This document shows, one piece after another, positions 43,621 through 53,077 of a DNA stretch of 64,000 bases. A program made the position numbers and the translations under genes. The stretch is from Bacillota bacterium (GTDB lineage: Bacteria > Bacillota > Clostridia > Oscillospirales > Ruminococcaceae): positions 1 to 64,000 of the forward strand of contig JAEZTV010000022.1 in assembly GCA_023421245.1 (NCBI GenBank). The letters are read 5' to 3'. The notes beneath the pieces were generated by a model. The model saw only the letters and a program-made list of their open reading frames with translations. It was not told the DNA's origin and ran no database searches. How positions within the stretch are numbered: position 1 is the stretch's first letter; every line of letters begins with the position of its first letter.

Positions 43621-44334
43621 CTATTGCGTAAGCCCTGCGAGGGCACGCAACGCGGCAAGGTCCGTTATCATAATAGTTTTGTTGTTTACCGATGAAATTA
43701 TACCGTCGTTTTCAAGTTGGCTTAGCTTTCGGCTCATTGTCTCTCGGGCAATGCCCAGATAGTTTGCCATGCCCTCACGGCTAAGCGGCAGATGAATGAG
43801 CGTTTTGTCCGCACCTGTGTACCGCTCGCCGTATTCGAGTAACATGCCGGCGATTCTTGCGTCCACATTGCGTATACCAATGCTCTGAAACGAGTTTTCC
43901 ATCCGCGCAATTCTGCGCCCAAGTTCTGCGATAATCTTGACCGAGATGCCGGGGTAGGAATAAAGCAGCTTATTAAATTGCGCCTTGGTCAGCATACAGG
44001 TCTTTACCGCCTCCAGTGCCTCAACCGAATAGGTTGCGGCTTGACCGGTAAGCAGATACTGTTCGCCGAAAAAATCGCCCTGAGAGAATACATATAAAAT
44101 CTGCTCGCGCCCGTCAGGGGAATATTTAAACGCCTTGACGCTGCCCTCGTTGATGATAATAATCGAATCGATGCTGTCACCCTCCAACACCAAGCGTTCG
44201 CCCTTTTTGTAGCTTTGGTGCTTAATCAAAGGTACAATTCGCAGCAGGTTTTCGTGGTCAAGTGCGGAGAAGATAGGTACCTTATGAATACATAGCTCGT
44301 GCCTGCAATGTGTGCAAGGTTGCTCCCGCTGCAT
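43621..44334 (-). CDS. Crp/Fnr-family regulator with FNR-type cysteines
   Basis: A 237-aa Crp/Fnr regulator. Three N-terminal cysteines (C7, C10, C15: CTHCRHELC) plus C113 (VKTCMLTK) repeat the four-cysteine pattern that binds an oxygen- and NO-sensitive 4Fe-4S cluster in E. coli FNR. The cNMP-like beta-roll is about 20-120, the dimer helix about 125-150, and the helix-turn-helix (LSREGMANYLGIARETMSRK) about 180-200. It lies just upstream of the ric operon, whose FNR box it probably reads. AAGGAGGG precedes the ATG. Confidence 0.93.
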   Translation of the reverse strand: MQREQPCTHCRHELCIHKVPIFSALDHENLLRIVPLIKHQSYKKGERLVLEGDSIDSIIIINEGSVKAFKYSPDGREQILYVFSQGDFFGEQYLLTGQAATYSVEALEAVKTCMLTKAQFNKLLYSYPGISVKIIAELGRRIARMENSFQSIGIRNVDARIAGMLLEYGERYTGADKTLIHLPLSREGMANYLGIARETMSRKLSQLENDGIISSVNNKTIMITDLAALRALAGLTQ

Positions 44335-44629
44335 ATGCGTCCCTCCTTTTTCCGACCGGTGGTAATACCCTTAGCATACCACATGGCATTTTGCTGTGGC
44401 AATAGTGTATGTGTCGTGCCCGTCATTATGTTCTGTTGTAGTTGCAATGTCATCGTTTATAATTAACAACGAATGTTTGTATCTATTCAGGCTATGCCTT
44501 TTCTCGGCTTGTTGGATTGTGTATAATGAAACCAACAATATCATACATAAGGGCGAACAGTAGAATTAAGCTTGAAACCTACCTGTTCACCCCCATAACA
44601 ACCGCACAAGCAAAAGGGGGAAAACGAGC

Positions 44630-46231
44630 ATGAACCTGACCTATGACGGCCTGCGTGACGAACATTTATGGCGGGAGGCGGGCGTAAAGCTTCCCGGATA
44701 CGACCCGCGGACAATCGCCAAAAACACGCTGGAACAGCCGGTTTGGCTGCATTTTGGCCCGGGAAATATCTTTCGGGGCTATATTGCCGCCTTACAGGAT
44801 ACGCTGCTGGAGGACTCGCTTGCACGGCAGGGCATTATCGCAGTGAGATCGCATACGGATGACGTTCTGCACAAGATATACCGCGCGCACGATAACCTTA
44901 CACTGCTTGTAACGCTTTGCGCAGACAAAACGGCCCCCAAAAGCGTGGTGGCAAGTGTTGCCGCTACCTATAGCGCTGCGGATGACTTTGTAATTCTGCA
45001 GGATATCTTCTCCAAACAAAGCCTGCAGATGGTAAGCCTGACCATAACCGAGAAAGGATATGCTCTGCGCGATATGGCGGGAGAGCTTTTGCCTGCGGTT
45101 ATCGCCGATGCTGCGGCGGGCCCCGAGCATCCGCAGCATATGATGGCGGTTATCACAGCGCTTTTATATACGCGTTACCGGAGCGAGGGCGCGCCCATAG
45201 CAATGGTGAGTATGGATAACTGCAGCCGCAACGGCGAAAGACTCGGAAATGCTGTGCGGGATGTTGCCGTTATGTGGCATAAGAACGGCCTTGTCGAGCA
45301 GGGGTTTCTCGACTATCTATGCGACAACGCACGCGTTTCATTCCCGTGGAGCATGATCGATAAAATTGTTCCGCGCCCCGAACCGGAGATAGGGAAACGG
45401 CTCATGCGGGAGGGCATCAAGGATATGAGGCCGCTTGTTACGGGTAACGGGAGCCATATCGCCCCGTTTGTCAATGCCGAGGCACCGCAATACCTTGTTA
45501 TCGAGGACAACTTTCCCGCGGGCAGACCGCCGCTAGAGAAGGCGGGGGTATATTTTACCGACCGCGACACCGTAAATAGGGCAGAGCGTATGAAGGTAAC
45601 CGCCTGTTTAAACCCCTTGCATACCGCCCTTGCAATATTTGGCTGTTTGCTGGGCTACAACAGAATATCCGAGGAGATGCATGATCCGCTGCTGCTGGCC
45701 TTGGTGCGCCGCCTTGGCTATACCGAAGGGCTTGCCGTTGTAACAAGTCCCGGCATCATCGATGCACGCGCCTTTTTGGATGAAGTACTAACCGTGCGTC
45801 TGCCAAACCCCTTTGTTCCCGATACACCGCAGCGCATTGCCTGCGATACCAGCCAAAAGTTACCCATCCGTTTTGGCGAAACAATCAAGGCGTATCTGGC
45901 ATCCCCCGACCATGACACCGAAAGCCTGATTGCAATTCCCCTTGTGCTGGCGGCCTGGCTGCGCTATCTGCTTGGGGTGGATGACAACTTAAGGCCTATG
46001 CCGCTTAGCGGTGACCCGATGCTTGGCCATATGCAAGCTGCCCTTGCAAACGTTGAGATGTGCAACCCCGAAAGTGCGAAAGGGCAGCTTAATGCAATCC
46101 TGCACAACAGTACATTGTTTGGTTTGGACTTGTATGAAGCAGGCCTTGCGTCGCGGGTGGAGGCGATGTTTATACGCATGCTCGCAGGCAAAGGGGCCGT
46201 GCGGGCGTTACTAAAGGAGCACCTGATATGA
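44630..46231 (+). CDS. uxuB: Fructuronate reductase (mannitol dehydrogenase family)
   Basis: A 533-aa long-chain polyol dehydrogenase that interconverts D-fructuronate and D-mannonate with NAD(H). The Rossmann-like N-terminal part has HFGPGNIFRGY, and the catalytic stretch is KVTACLNPLHTALAIFG with K322, N328 and H331; GNGSHIAPFV lies just before. AAAGGGGG supports ATG 44630. It overlaps uxuA by four bases (ATGA). The upstream gap has an imperfect inverted repeat (44551-44592) that could be a regulatory hairpin. Confidence 0.93.
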   Translation: MNLTYDGLRDEHLWREAGVKLPGYDPRTIAKNTLEQPVWLHFGPGNIFRGYIAALQDTLLEDSLARQGIIAVRSHTDDVLHKIYRAHDNLTLLVTLCADKTAPKSVVASVAATYSAADDFVILQDIFSKQSLQMVSLTITEKGYALRDMAGELLPAVIADAAAGPEHPQHMMAVITALLYTRYRSEGAPIAMVSMDNCSRNGERLGNAVRDVAVMWHKNGLVEQGFLDYLCDNARVSFPWSMIDKIVPRPEPEIGKRLMREGIKDMRPLVTGNGSHIAPFVNAEAPQYLVIEDNFPAGRPPLEKAGVYFTDRDTVNRAERMKVTACLNPLHTALAIFGCLLGYNRISEEMHDPLLLALVRRLGYTEGLAVVTSPGIIDARAFLDEVLTVRLPNPFVPDTPQRIACDTSQKLPIRFGETIKAYLASPDHDTESLIAIPLVLAAWLRYLLGVDDNLRPMPLSGDPMLGHMQAALANVEMCNPESAKGQLNAILHNSTLFGLDLYEAGLASRVEAMFIRMLAGKGAVRALLKEHLI

Positions 46232-47298
46232 AGATGACATTTCGATGGTTTGGTGAAAACCACGACCCCATCCCGCTTTCGCACATTCGTCAGATACCCT
46301 GCATTGACGGTGTGGTAACCACGCTGATGGATATTCCGGCAGGCGAGGTTTGGCCGCTTGAGGCGGTTTGCAATCTGCACCGCCGGGTAACCGAAGCAGG
46401 CCTTGTGACGGAAGTAATCGAGAGTGTGAACATTCACGAGGATATCAAGCTTGGCGCACCCGGACGTGATGAAAAAATAGCGGCGTATATCCAAACAATG
46501 CGGCACCTTGCGGCTATCGGCATTAAGGTAATCTGCTATAACTTTATGCCGGTGCTCGATTGGGCGCGAAGCCACCTGTATTACGACCTGCCGGACGGTT
46601 CGCAGACAATGTACTTTAGCAGAGAGTTCATCCTGTCTGCCACACCGCAGGGCTTAGCTGAGCGGTATGCGCGGCAGAGCGGCGGCATGGCGCTCCCCGG
46701 CTGGGAACCGGAACGAATGGTGCAGGTTGAAGATACAATTAAGCGGTATGAAGGTGTGACGCAGGAGCAGTATTGGCACAACGTACGCTATTTTATTGAT
46801 GCGGTCATCCCGTGGGCGGAAAAGCTGGATATTCAGATGGCAATCCATCCCGACGACCCGCCGTGGCCGCTGTTTGGCCTGCCGCGCCTTATTAACAGCA
46901 GTGAAAACATCAAGCGGTTTCTAGATTTAAACCCGAGCCGTTACCATGGCATCACTCTATGCACGGGCTCGCTGGGTGCCGACCCCGTAAACGATGTGGC
47001 AGACATTGCCGCGACGTTTGCGCCACGCATCCATTTTGCACATATCCGCAACCTAAAGCATTTGGGAAACGGCGATTTTTACGAATCCGCACATCCCACC
47101 CACTGCGGCTCGCTGGATATGTATGCAATCCTTCGTGCGTTGCATGATGCTGGGTTTGATGGTTACATCCGCCCCGATCATGGGCGGTTGGTATGGGGAG
47201 AAAAGGGGCGCGCGGGGTATGGCCTTTATGACCGCGCTATGGGCGTTACCTATATTGCAGGCATCTGGGAGGCACTTCAACGCGCGAGAAGCAATTAG
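46228..47298 (+). CDS. uxuA: Mannonate dehydratase
   Basis: UxuA dehydrates D-mannonate to 2-keto-3-deoxygluconate, the step after UxuB in glucuronate breakdown. The 356-aa TIM-barrel protein has KMTFRWFGENHDPIP near the start, YNFMPVLDWARS, the metal-binding AIHPDDPPWPLFGLPR, LCTGSLG, HFAHIRN and PDHGRLVWGE near the end. Its ATG overlaps the uxuB stop, so the two are translated together. kdgK/kdgA and uxaC are not in the window. Confidence 0.95.
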   Translation: MKMTFRWFGENHDPIPLSHIRQIPCIDGVVTTLMDIPAGEVWPLEAVCNLHRRVTEAGLVTEVIESVNIHEDIKLGAPGRDEKIAAYIQTMRHLAAIGIKVICYNFMPVLDWARSHLYYDLPDGSQTMYFSREFILSATPQGLAERYARQSGGMALPGWEPERMVQVEDTIKRYEGVTQEQYWHNVRYFIDAVIPWAEKLDIQMAIHPDDPPWPLFGLPRLINSSENIKRFLDLNPSRYHGITLCTGSLGADPVNDVADIAATFAPRIHFAHIRNLKHLGNGDFYESAHPTHCGSLDMYAILRALHDAGFDGYIRPDHGRLVWGEKGRAGYGLYDRAMGVTYIAGIWEALQRARSN

Positions 47299-47347
47299 CA
47301 GTGTCTATAGAGACGCAAAAATGTCCGCTGACACAATCGAATTTTCA

Positions 47348-47394
47348 GCGCAAAGCCGCCGCAGCCGAACTAACAGGCTGCGGCGGCTTTGCGC
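47348..47394. terminator. Perfect 19-bp hairpin between uxuA and araC
   Basis: GCGCAAAGCCGCCGCAGCC (47348-47366) pairs exactly with 47376-47394 around a 9-nt loop. No T-tract follows on either strand. It lies between convergent genes and probably ends both transcripts. Confidence 0.65.
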
Positions 47395-47476
47395 ACTTAT
47401 ATTATGTGTTGGATTGCATTTAGCTTTACGCCGCTATGTAATACCGGCCGGTGTAACAGTCTACTGGGATGAGCGA

Positions 47477-48286
47477 TTACCGATCTGCCCCCTGCTTTTT
47501 GCCCAAGCGCATTACCGCCGATGGTGGAACCCCCCTGCTTTCCTTAAACACCTTACTGAAATAAAAGATGTCGGAAAAACCACAGGCGGCGGCAACCTCA
47601 CTTACATTGTACTCGCCGCTGTGCAGCATATCTTCGGCGTGGTTTAGGCGGATGGAGGTAAGATATTGCCGAAACGGCACGCCGGTCTCGTTTTGAAAAA
47701 AGCTGCCAAAGTAAACCGCGCTAAGACCGGAGAAATCCGCCATGCTTTGCACAGTAAGCGGCTCGGCATAGTGGTCAATCATGTAACGTAGCACCCGCTT
47801 GATGCGCTTATCTACCGTACTGGTGTCGCTTTGATAGATGATAAGCTGGAAATACCGCTGCAAAATCATTAACAGCAATGCGCGCACCTTCATATGATAC
47901 CCGGGATCTCGCAGCAGCCATGCCGCATTCAGATCACGGTACAGCGAGATGATGTCCTGGTGCATCCCGATGTGGGTGAGCAGCGGAAACGGCAGTGTAA
48001 CCTCATCGCCATTTAAATTAAACACATTGCCGTTTGTGCAGAAGCATTCCATTAAATCCTCTGGTATTACTGTGGCGGAGCGCTTGCTGCCTTTTGGAAT
48101 ACACAAAAGGTCGCCGGAAGTGACTGTATAGCTTGTGGAATTGATGGTGTACGTTCCTATTCCTTTGATTACATAGGTAATATCAACGAAATTGATGACA
48201 CTTTCCTCTACCTTCCAAGTGGGGGTGCATCTTCGATGGTTGTAGTATCCAATGTCCATTACAATATCATCGTAGTTCTCGGCCAT
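47477..48286 (-). CDS. AraC-family regulator (uronate/Gfo-Idh region)
   Basis: A 269-aa AraC/XylS regulator. The cupin half contains TYTINSTSYTVTSGDLLCIPKG; the C-terminal DNA-binding half has LTVQSMADFSGLSAVYFG and VSEVAAACGFSDIFYFSKVF. GGAGG lies eight bases before ATG 48286, so the upstream ATG at 48370 is not the likely start. It converges with uxuBA and diverges from the Gfo/Idh pair, so it may control either. Confidence 0.87.
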   Translation of the reverse strand: MAENYDDIVMDIGYYNHRRCTPTWKVEESVINFVDITYVIKGIGTYTINSTSYTVTSGDLLCIPKGSKRSATVIPEDLMECFCTNGNVFNLNGDEVTLPFPLLTHIGMHQDIISLYRDLNAAWLLRDPGYHMKVRALLLMILQRYFQLIIYQSDTSTVDKRIKRVLRYMIDHYAEPLTVQSMADFSGLSAVYFGSFFQNETGVPFRQYLTSIRLNHAEDMLHSGEYNVSEVAAACGFSDIFYFSKVFKESRGVPPSAVMRLGKKQGADR

Positions 48287-48918
48287 AGCAGGTGCCTCCA
48301 ATCGGGCTGTTACACTATTTCCGCTTTGCAAGATAGGCGTTGTCTGCCTGCGGCAGGTAGTACTCTCCACAATAACATGCCGGTGCTTTTAATGTGTAGC
48401 AGTTTTGCGGACTGTGCCAAATGCCCAATATACATTTGCCATTTCGGACAACCGGCAAGTTTTAGATTACTGCTGAAATATTGCTATTTTACAATAACGT
48501 GGCTATCTGCTTCTTTTCTTAATAATACATAATAATCCGAGATAAAGCAAGCTTATAATTAAATATATATATAAATATATTTAATTGGTGAGAAATAGTG
48601 TTATGTTTGCACAACATCTTTGTGAAAACATAAACAAGGGAAAGATTAGTGCATAAACAAGATTAAAACAACACCCATAATATTTACAAACAATCGTTGC
48701 TTTTTTCATGTTAATGGCAGCTGTGCGATGTTATAATCAAATAAAGCTTGACGGTTATAGAAAAATGTTTCGCCATTGCGCCGCAACCAAGCCGACAGTA
48801 TAGAAACTGCAAGGGCAGTAAGTCATTCTCCAAGCACGAGGGGATAGCCGTTATTACGCATAGCGTCCATTGATTGGCAGGAGCCGGTCACAACAAATAA
48901 GTTAGTAGAGGTGATGGC
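48287..48918. promoter_or_regulatory. Divergent control region with dyad and AT palindrome
   Basis: A 632-bp gap without a gene. TTATGTTTGCACAA (48601-48614) and TTGTGAAAACATAA (48620-48633) form a dyad with one mismatch and 5 nt between. AATTAAATATAT (48557-48568) and ATATATTTAATT (48575-48586) form a perfect AT palindrome. A TATAAT (48732-48737) with weak TGTTAA 17 nt upstream may be the promoter of the Gfo/Idh operon. Confidence 0.5.
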
Positions 48919-50088
48919 ATGATTCGAGTAGCAATGGTAGGGATAGGTAATATCTCCAGATTGCATTTTGAAGGTTTTCTCACCTTCCCTGACCGGTGCA
49001 GGATTGTAGCACTTGCGGATATTCTGCCCGACCGCGCCCATGGCGCCATTAAGCGGCTCGGCCTTAGCGATGCCCGTGCGTTTGCCAGTCATACCGAGAT
49101 GCTCGCCACAATGGCCGATGAGATCGACCTTGTAAGCGTGTGCACACCGCCCTACTGCCATGCCGAGATTGCGATTGACAGTCTGCGGGCGGGTTGTAAC
49201 GTATTGGTGGAAAAGCCGATGGCGGCAAGCCTTGAAGAATGCGATGCGATGCTTGCCGCTGAAAAAGAGAGCGGCAAACTACTCTCTGTCGTTGCGCAGA
49301 ATCGGTTTCGCGACCCGATTCAGGCAGTCAAACGGGTATTGGACAGCAAGATGATCGGTAACATTTTGCACGCGCAGGTAGATTCCTTTTGGTGGCGCGG
49401 CCATAGCTACTACGATCTTTGGTGGCGCGGCCGGTGGGATAAAGAGGGCGGCGGCTGTACCTTAAACCACGCCGTTCACCATATCGATATGCTCATGTGG
49501 ATGATGGGCTTGCCCCAGCGTGTAACCGCCGTTGTATCCAATGCCGCGCACGACAACGCCGAGGTAGAGGATATTTCGGTGGCGGTGCTGCAATATCCGC
49601 GCGGGGCATTGGCGCAGATAACAAGCTCGGTCATCCATCATGGTGAGGAACAGCAGATTGTTTTTCAAGGCGAAAAAGCGAGGGTTTCAGCGCCGTGGAA
49701 GGTATCGGCATCTACCTCACAGCCCAACGGCTTTCCCGAGCAGAACAGAGCGCTTGAAAACGAGCTGAATGACTTTGTCGGGGCTTTGCCTACGCTTGCA
49801 TACACCGCCCATACCGGACAGATTGAAAACGTACTTACCGCAGTAGAAACAAATACCCGCCCCGCCATTGATGGGGTGAGCGGGCGAGCCACCATCGAGA
49901 TGATAACGGCAATCTATAAATCCGGCAGCCTGCAGTGCAGTGTAACATTGCCGCTTGGCAAGGATGATGCCTTTTATACCGTGGACGGTATTCTTGCGCA
50001 TGTGCCGCGTTTTTACAACAAGACGACATCGCTGGAGGCTCTGGACGGGGATATCACCGTCGGCAGCGACTACAAGATGAAATTGTAA
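48919..50088 (+). CDS. Gfo/Idh/MocA-family oxidoreductase 1
   Basis: A 389-aa NAD(P)-dependent sugar oxidoreductase. Rossmann motif GIGNIS is near residue 8; VEKPMAASLEECDAML is the family's EKP block and CTLNHAVHHIDMLMWMMG carries the catalytic His/Asp. The substrate is probably a sugar or inositol derivative, but no specificity can be read. AGGTGATGGC precedes the ATG. It is followed 14 nt later by a second family member, so the two are an operon divergent from araC. Confidence 0.88.
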   Translation: MIRVAMVGIGNISRLHFEGFLTFPDRCRIVALADILPDRAHGAIKRLGLSDARAFASHTEMLATMADEIDLVSVCTPPYCHAEIAIDSLRAGCNVLVEKPMAASLEECDAMLAAEKESGKLLSVVAQNRFRDPIQAVKRVLDSKMIGNILHAQVDSFWWRGHSYYDLWWRGRWDKEGGGCTLNHAVHHIDMLMWMMGLPQRVTAVVSNAAHDNAEVEDISVAVLQYPRGALAQITSSVIHHGEEQQIVFQGEKARVSAPWKVSASTSQPNGFPEQNRALENELNDFVGALPTLAYTAHTGQIENVLTAVETNTRPAIDGVSGRATIEMITAIYKSGSLQCSVTLPLGKDDAFYTVDGILAHVPRFYNKTTSLEALDGDITVGSDYKMKL

Positions 50089-50102
50089 GGAGGATGGATG
50101 GC

Positions 50103-51200
50103 GTGAACGCAGTAAGCGGAATGAACTATGCCCCCATCGGGAAATACAGCCCTGTTGTAAAGCCGGGCGAATTTGTGTTTGCTGCGGTAGGCCTTGACCA
50201 TGGGCATATCTATGGCATGTGCCACGGGCTGATTGAAGCCGGCGGCAGTTTAAAATGGGTGTATGATCCCGACTCCGGCAAGGTGGAGGCCTTTCGCATG
50301 CAGTTCCCCGAGGTAATGGCTGCGCGCAGCGAGGATGAGGTGCTGCTTGACCCCGAAATCATTCTCGTGGCGGGAGCGTGTATTACCAGTGAGCGCTGTG
50401 CGCTTGGGCTGCGTGTGATGGCGGCAGACAAGGACTATTTTACCGACAAGGCACCGCTTACCACACTGGAGCAGCTGGCTGCGGCAAAAAACGCCTGTAC
50501 CGCAACCGGCAAAAAATATGCGGTTTACTATTCGGAACGCCTTCATTCCGAAACCGCTGTGTTCGCGGGTCAACTAATTGAAGAGGGCGCCATTGGCCGT
50601 GTGATTCAGGTGCTGGGGCTTGGGCCGCACCGTGTGGGCGGCGTTCAGCGGCCCGACTGGTTCTTCACAAAAGAGAAGTACGGCGGAATTTTGTGCGATA
50701 TCGGCAGCCACCAGATAGAGCAGATTCTGCACTATACCGGCGCAAAAGACGCTGCCATCGTGCGCAGCCAGATTGCAAACTATAATCATCCGCAGTACCC
50801 CGAGCTTGACGATTTTGGGGATGCCTCGCTTGTTACCGACAACGGCGCCACCGGCTATTTTCGCGTAGATTGGTTTACTCCCGACGGCCTGCAGATGTGG
50901 GGCGACGGACGCAGTTTTATTCTTGGTACCGAGGGCTTTATTGAGCAGCGCAAGTACATGAACATCGGCGTGCCGGATAGCCCCGCACATCTGTTTCTTG
51001 CCAACGGCAAGGGCGAACAGCACTACCATGTGCATGGGCAGGTGGGCTTTCCGTACTTTGGCGCGCTGATTCTTGATTGCCTTAACCGCACAGAGAACGC
51101 CATGACGCAAGAGCACGCCTTCAAGGCAGCCGAGCTTAGCGTCAAAGCGCAGCTGCAGGCGGTCGTGCTGACCGCAAACGGCACCGGCGGGACTATATAG
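50103..51200 (+). CDS. Gfo/Idh/MocA-family oxidoreductase 2 (divergent)
   Basis: A 365-aa protein of the same family. The nucleotide loop reads VGLDHGHIYGMC rather than GxGxxG, the EKP block is DKAPLTT, and GGILCDIGSHQIEQILHYTG replaces the usual H-x-x-D helix. This subgroup occurs in Firmicutes, but its chemistry is unknown. AAGGAGG (50087-50093) lies nine bases before GTG 50103; the ATG at 50094 directly abuts it. A strong terminator follows. Confidence 0.85.
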   Translation: MNAVSGMNYAPIGKYSPVVKPGEFVFAAVGLDHGHIYGMCHGLIEAGGSLKWVYDPDSGKVEAFRMQFPEVMAARSEDEVLLDPEIILVAGACITSERCALGLRVMAADKDYFTDKAPLTTLEQLAAAKNACTATGKKYAVYYSERLHSETAVFAGQLIEEGAIGRVIQVLGLGPHRVGGVQRPDWFFTKEKYGGILCDIGSHQIEQILHYTGAKDAAIVRSQIANYNHPQYPELDDFGDASLVTDNGATGYFRVDWFTPDGLQMWGDGRSFILGTEGFIEQRKYMNIGVPDSPAHLFLANGKGEQHYHVHGQVGFPYFGALILDCLNRTENAMTQEHAFKAAELSVKAQLQAVVLTANGTGGTI

Positions 51201-51241
51201 AAAGCCGTTTGAAACCGCTAATACTCATTGGTGTATGATAC

Positions 51242-51290
51242 AACGTGCCGCCCCTTCTCTGGTTTATGGGAAGGGGCGGCACGTTTATTT
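51242..51290 (+). terminator. Terminator of the Gfo/Idh operon
   Basis: AACGTGCCGCCCCTTC (51242-51257) pairs with GAAGGGGCGGCACGTT (51270-51285), followed by TATTT. Confidence 0.85.
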
Positions 51291-51445
51291 GCGTATCAAT
51301 GATACGCACCAACAGGCCCCTGTTTGCTGCTGCCCCTTGTAGCTGCAGAAAATTTGGGTATAATGGTAAATAGAATGTTAAATAATTCTTTAGAGCTTCT
51401 TTAATAAAACATACCAATGAGGTTGTAAAAAACGGAGGGTTTGTT

Positions 51446-52939
51446 GTGCGAAAGTTTAATCTTGTCGTTGTGGGCAGCGGGGCAGGCTTAATGGTGTTGG
51501 AGGAGGCGCTCCATCAGGGGCTAAGCTGTGCAATTGTTGAGCGTTCAAAGTTCGGCGGAACCTGTCTGACCAAGGGCTGCATTCCCTCCAAGATGCTGGT
51601 ATACCCCGCCGACTTAATCAGAGAGATGCAATCGTCCGCGCGCATTGGCGTAAGCGTTCCGCAGCCGCAGATTGACTGGCAGACCATCGCGCGCAGAATG
51701 TGGGAGCAGATAGACCTGCACTATAAAATTGAGCACAGCCTGCAGCACGCACCAAATCTGGCCGTATACAAGGGCACTGCCGCATTCACCGGCCCAAACA
51801 GTATGGTTGTTCAGTCGGATGCCGGCCAGCCGGTCGAAGAAATAACATCTGACAAGTTTGTGATTGCGGCGGGAGCGCGCAGCTTTGTGCCGGAGATAAA
51901 CGGGCTGAATGAAGCGGGATATGTGACGTCCGAGACCTTTTTTGGCGAGAAGTTCCCGCAAAAGCCATACAAAAGCCTTGCAATTATCGGCGGCGGAACC
52001 ATCAGCGCCGAGTTTGCACATATCTTTTCCGCGTTTGGAACAAAGGTTACGGTTATTGAACGAGGCCCTCAGATATTAAGCAAAGAAGAAGAGGAAATCC
52101 GCGACTTTGTAAAGCGACAATTTCTCAAGCAGGGCATTAATGTGCTTACAGACCGCACGGTTATCTCGGTAGAAAAAAACGATGGAATGAAGCGGCTTAT
52201 CCTTGAGAACAAGCAAACCCAAACCATCACAGCTATTGAATGCGAAGAGATATTTGTTGCCTCCGGCATCCGCTCAAACGCAGATACGCTGATGCCGGAA
52301 AAGGCCGGTGTGGCAGTGGACGGAAACGGGTGGATTGTTACAAACGGCTATCTTGAAACCTCGCTAAACAATATATGGGCGCTTGGGGATATCAACGGTA
52401 AATACCAATTCCGCCACAAAGCAAATTATGAAGCGCAGATACTGACACACAATCTTTTTGGCGGCGGCGAAAAGAAGAAGGCGAGCTACAACACCGTTCC
52501 GTGGGCAATCTTTACCCATCCGCAGATTGCCCGTGTGGGTATGACCGAGCAGCAGGTGCGCAGCCTTGATATTCGCTATGCGGTGGCGAAAAACTACTAC
52601 TCCGATGTTGTTGGCGGCAGAGCGATGGGATACACAAAAAATAACGACGATAACGGCTTTGTAAAGATGATTGTGGACGATAACAAAAAGATATTAGGCG
52701 TTCACATTGTCGGCCCGCAGGCCGCTGTTTTGCTGCAGCCGTTTGTTTACCTTATGAACTCAGGTGCCGGCTGTGACAAGCAACTTATTAACTCGCGCAA
52801 TTCCGCTGGAATTGATGAGCTGCGCATTATCTGCCCGCATATCGGCACCTATATCCCCATCCATGATTCTATGGTAATCCACCCCTCGCTCAGCGAGCTT
52901 ACCGCGTGGGCGCTCGAAAAGCTGGAGTGGCGCGAATAA
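51446..52939 (+). CDS. Dihydrolipoamide dehydrogenase-like flavoprotein
   Basis: A 497-aa class I pyridine nucleotide-disulfide oxidoreductase. The FAD loop GSGAGL (11-16), the redox disulfide in GGTCLTKGCIPSK, the NAD loop GGGTISAEFA, the ALGDIN FAD segment and the C-terminal HPSLSE (active His/Glu pair) are present. It is not beside lipoyl-enzyme genes, so it may act as a general disulfide or NAD(P)H oxidoreductase rather than in a 2-oxoacid complex. Start is GTG 51446, six bases after GGAGGG (51434-51439). Confidence 0.86.
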   Translation: MRKFNLVVVGSGAGLMVLEEALHQGLSCAIVERSKFGGTCLTKGCIPSKMLVYPADLIREMQSSARIGVSVPQPQIDWQTIARRMWEQIDLHYKIEHSLQHAPNLAVYKGTAAFTGPNSMVVQSDAGQPVEEITSDKFVIAAGARSFVPEINGLNEAGYVTSETFFGEKFPQKPYKSLAIIGGGTISAEFAHIFSAFGTKVTVIERGPQILSKEEEEIRDFVKRQFLKQGINVLTDRTVISVEKNDGMKRLILENKQTQTITAIECEEIFVASGIRSNADTLMPEKAGVAVDGNGWIVTNGYLETSLNNIWALGDINGKYQFRHKANYEAQILTHNLFGGGEKKKASYNTVPWAIFTHPQIARVGMTEQQVRSLDIRYAVAKNYYSDVVGGRAMGYTKNNDDNGFVKMIVDDNKKILGVHIVGPQAAVLLQPFVYLMNSGAGCDKQLINSRNSAGIDELRIICPHIGTYIPIHDSMVIHPSLSELTAWALEKLEWRE

Positions 52940-52947
52940 TGTTTTAC

Positions 52948-53034
52948 CCCCCGCACTCTCACGATGGGTGCGGGGGATTGACCCGTCAGCCGCGCAAAAA
53001 ACAGGGATTCTCATAAAACTTGAGAATCCCTGTT
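52948..53034. terminator. Two successive hairpins between convergent genes
   Basis: CCCCCGCAC (52948-52956) pairs with GTGCGGGGG (52968-52976). AACAGGGATTCTC (53000-53012) pairs with GAGAATCCCTGTT (53022-53034), followed by CTTTGG. They probably stop transcription from both sides. Confidence 0.75.
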
Positions 53035-53077
53035 CTTTGGCATTAAGTCCGCCGTCTGTACCGGAGAGCTTCTTTAC

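Noticed and set aside
48624..48637. CcpA cre site TGAAAACATAAACA
   Set aside because: The central CG and another conserved base are missing; it is explained better as part of the dyad.
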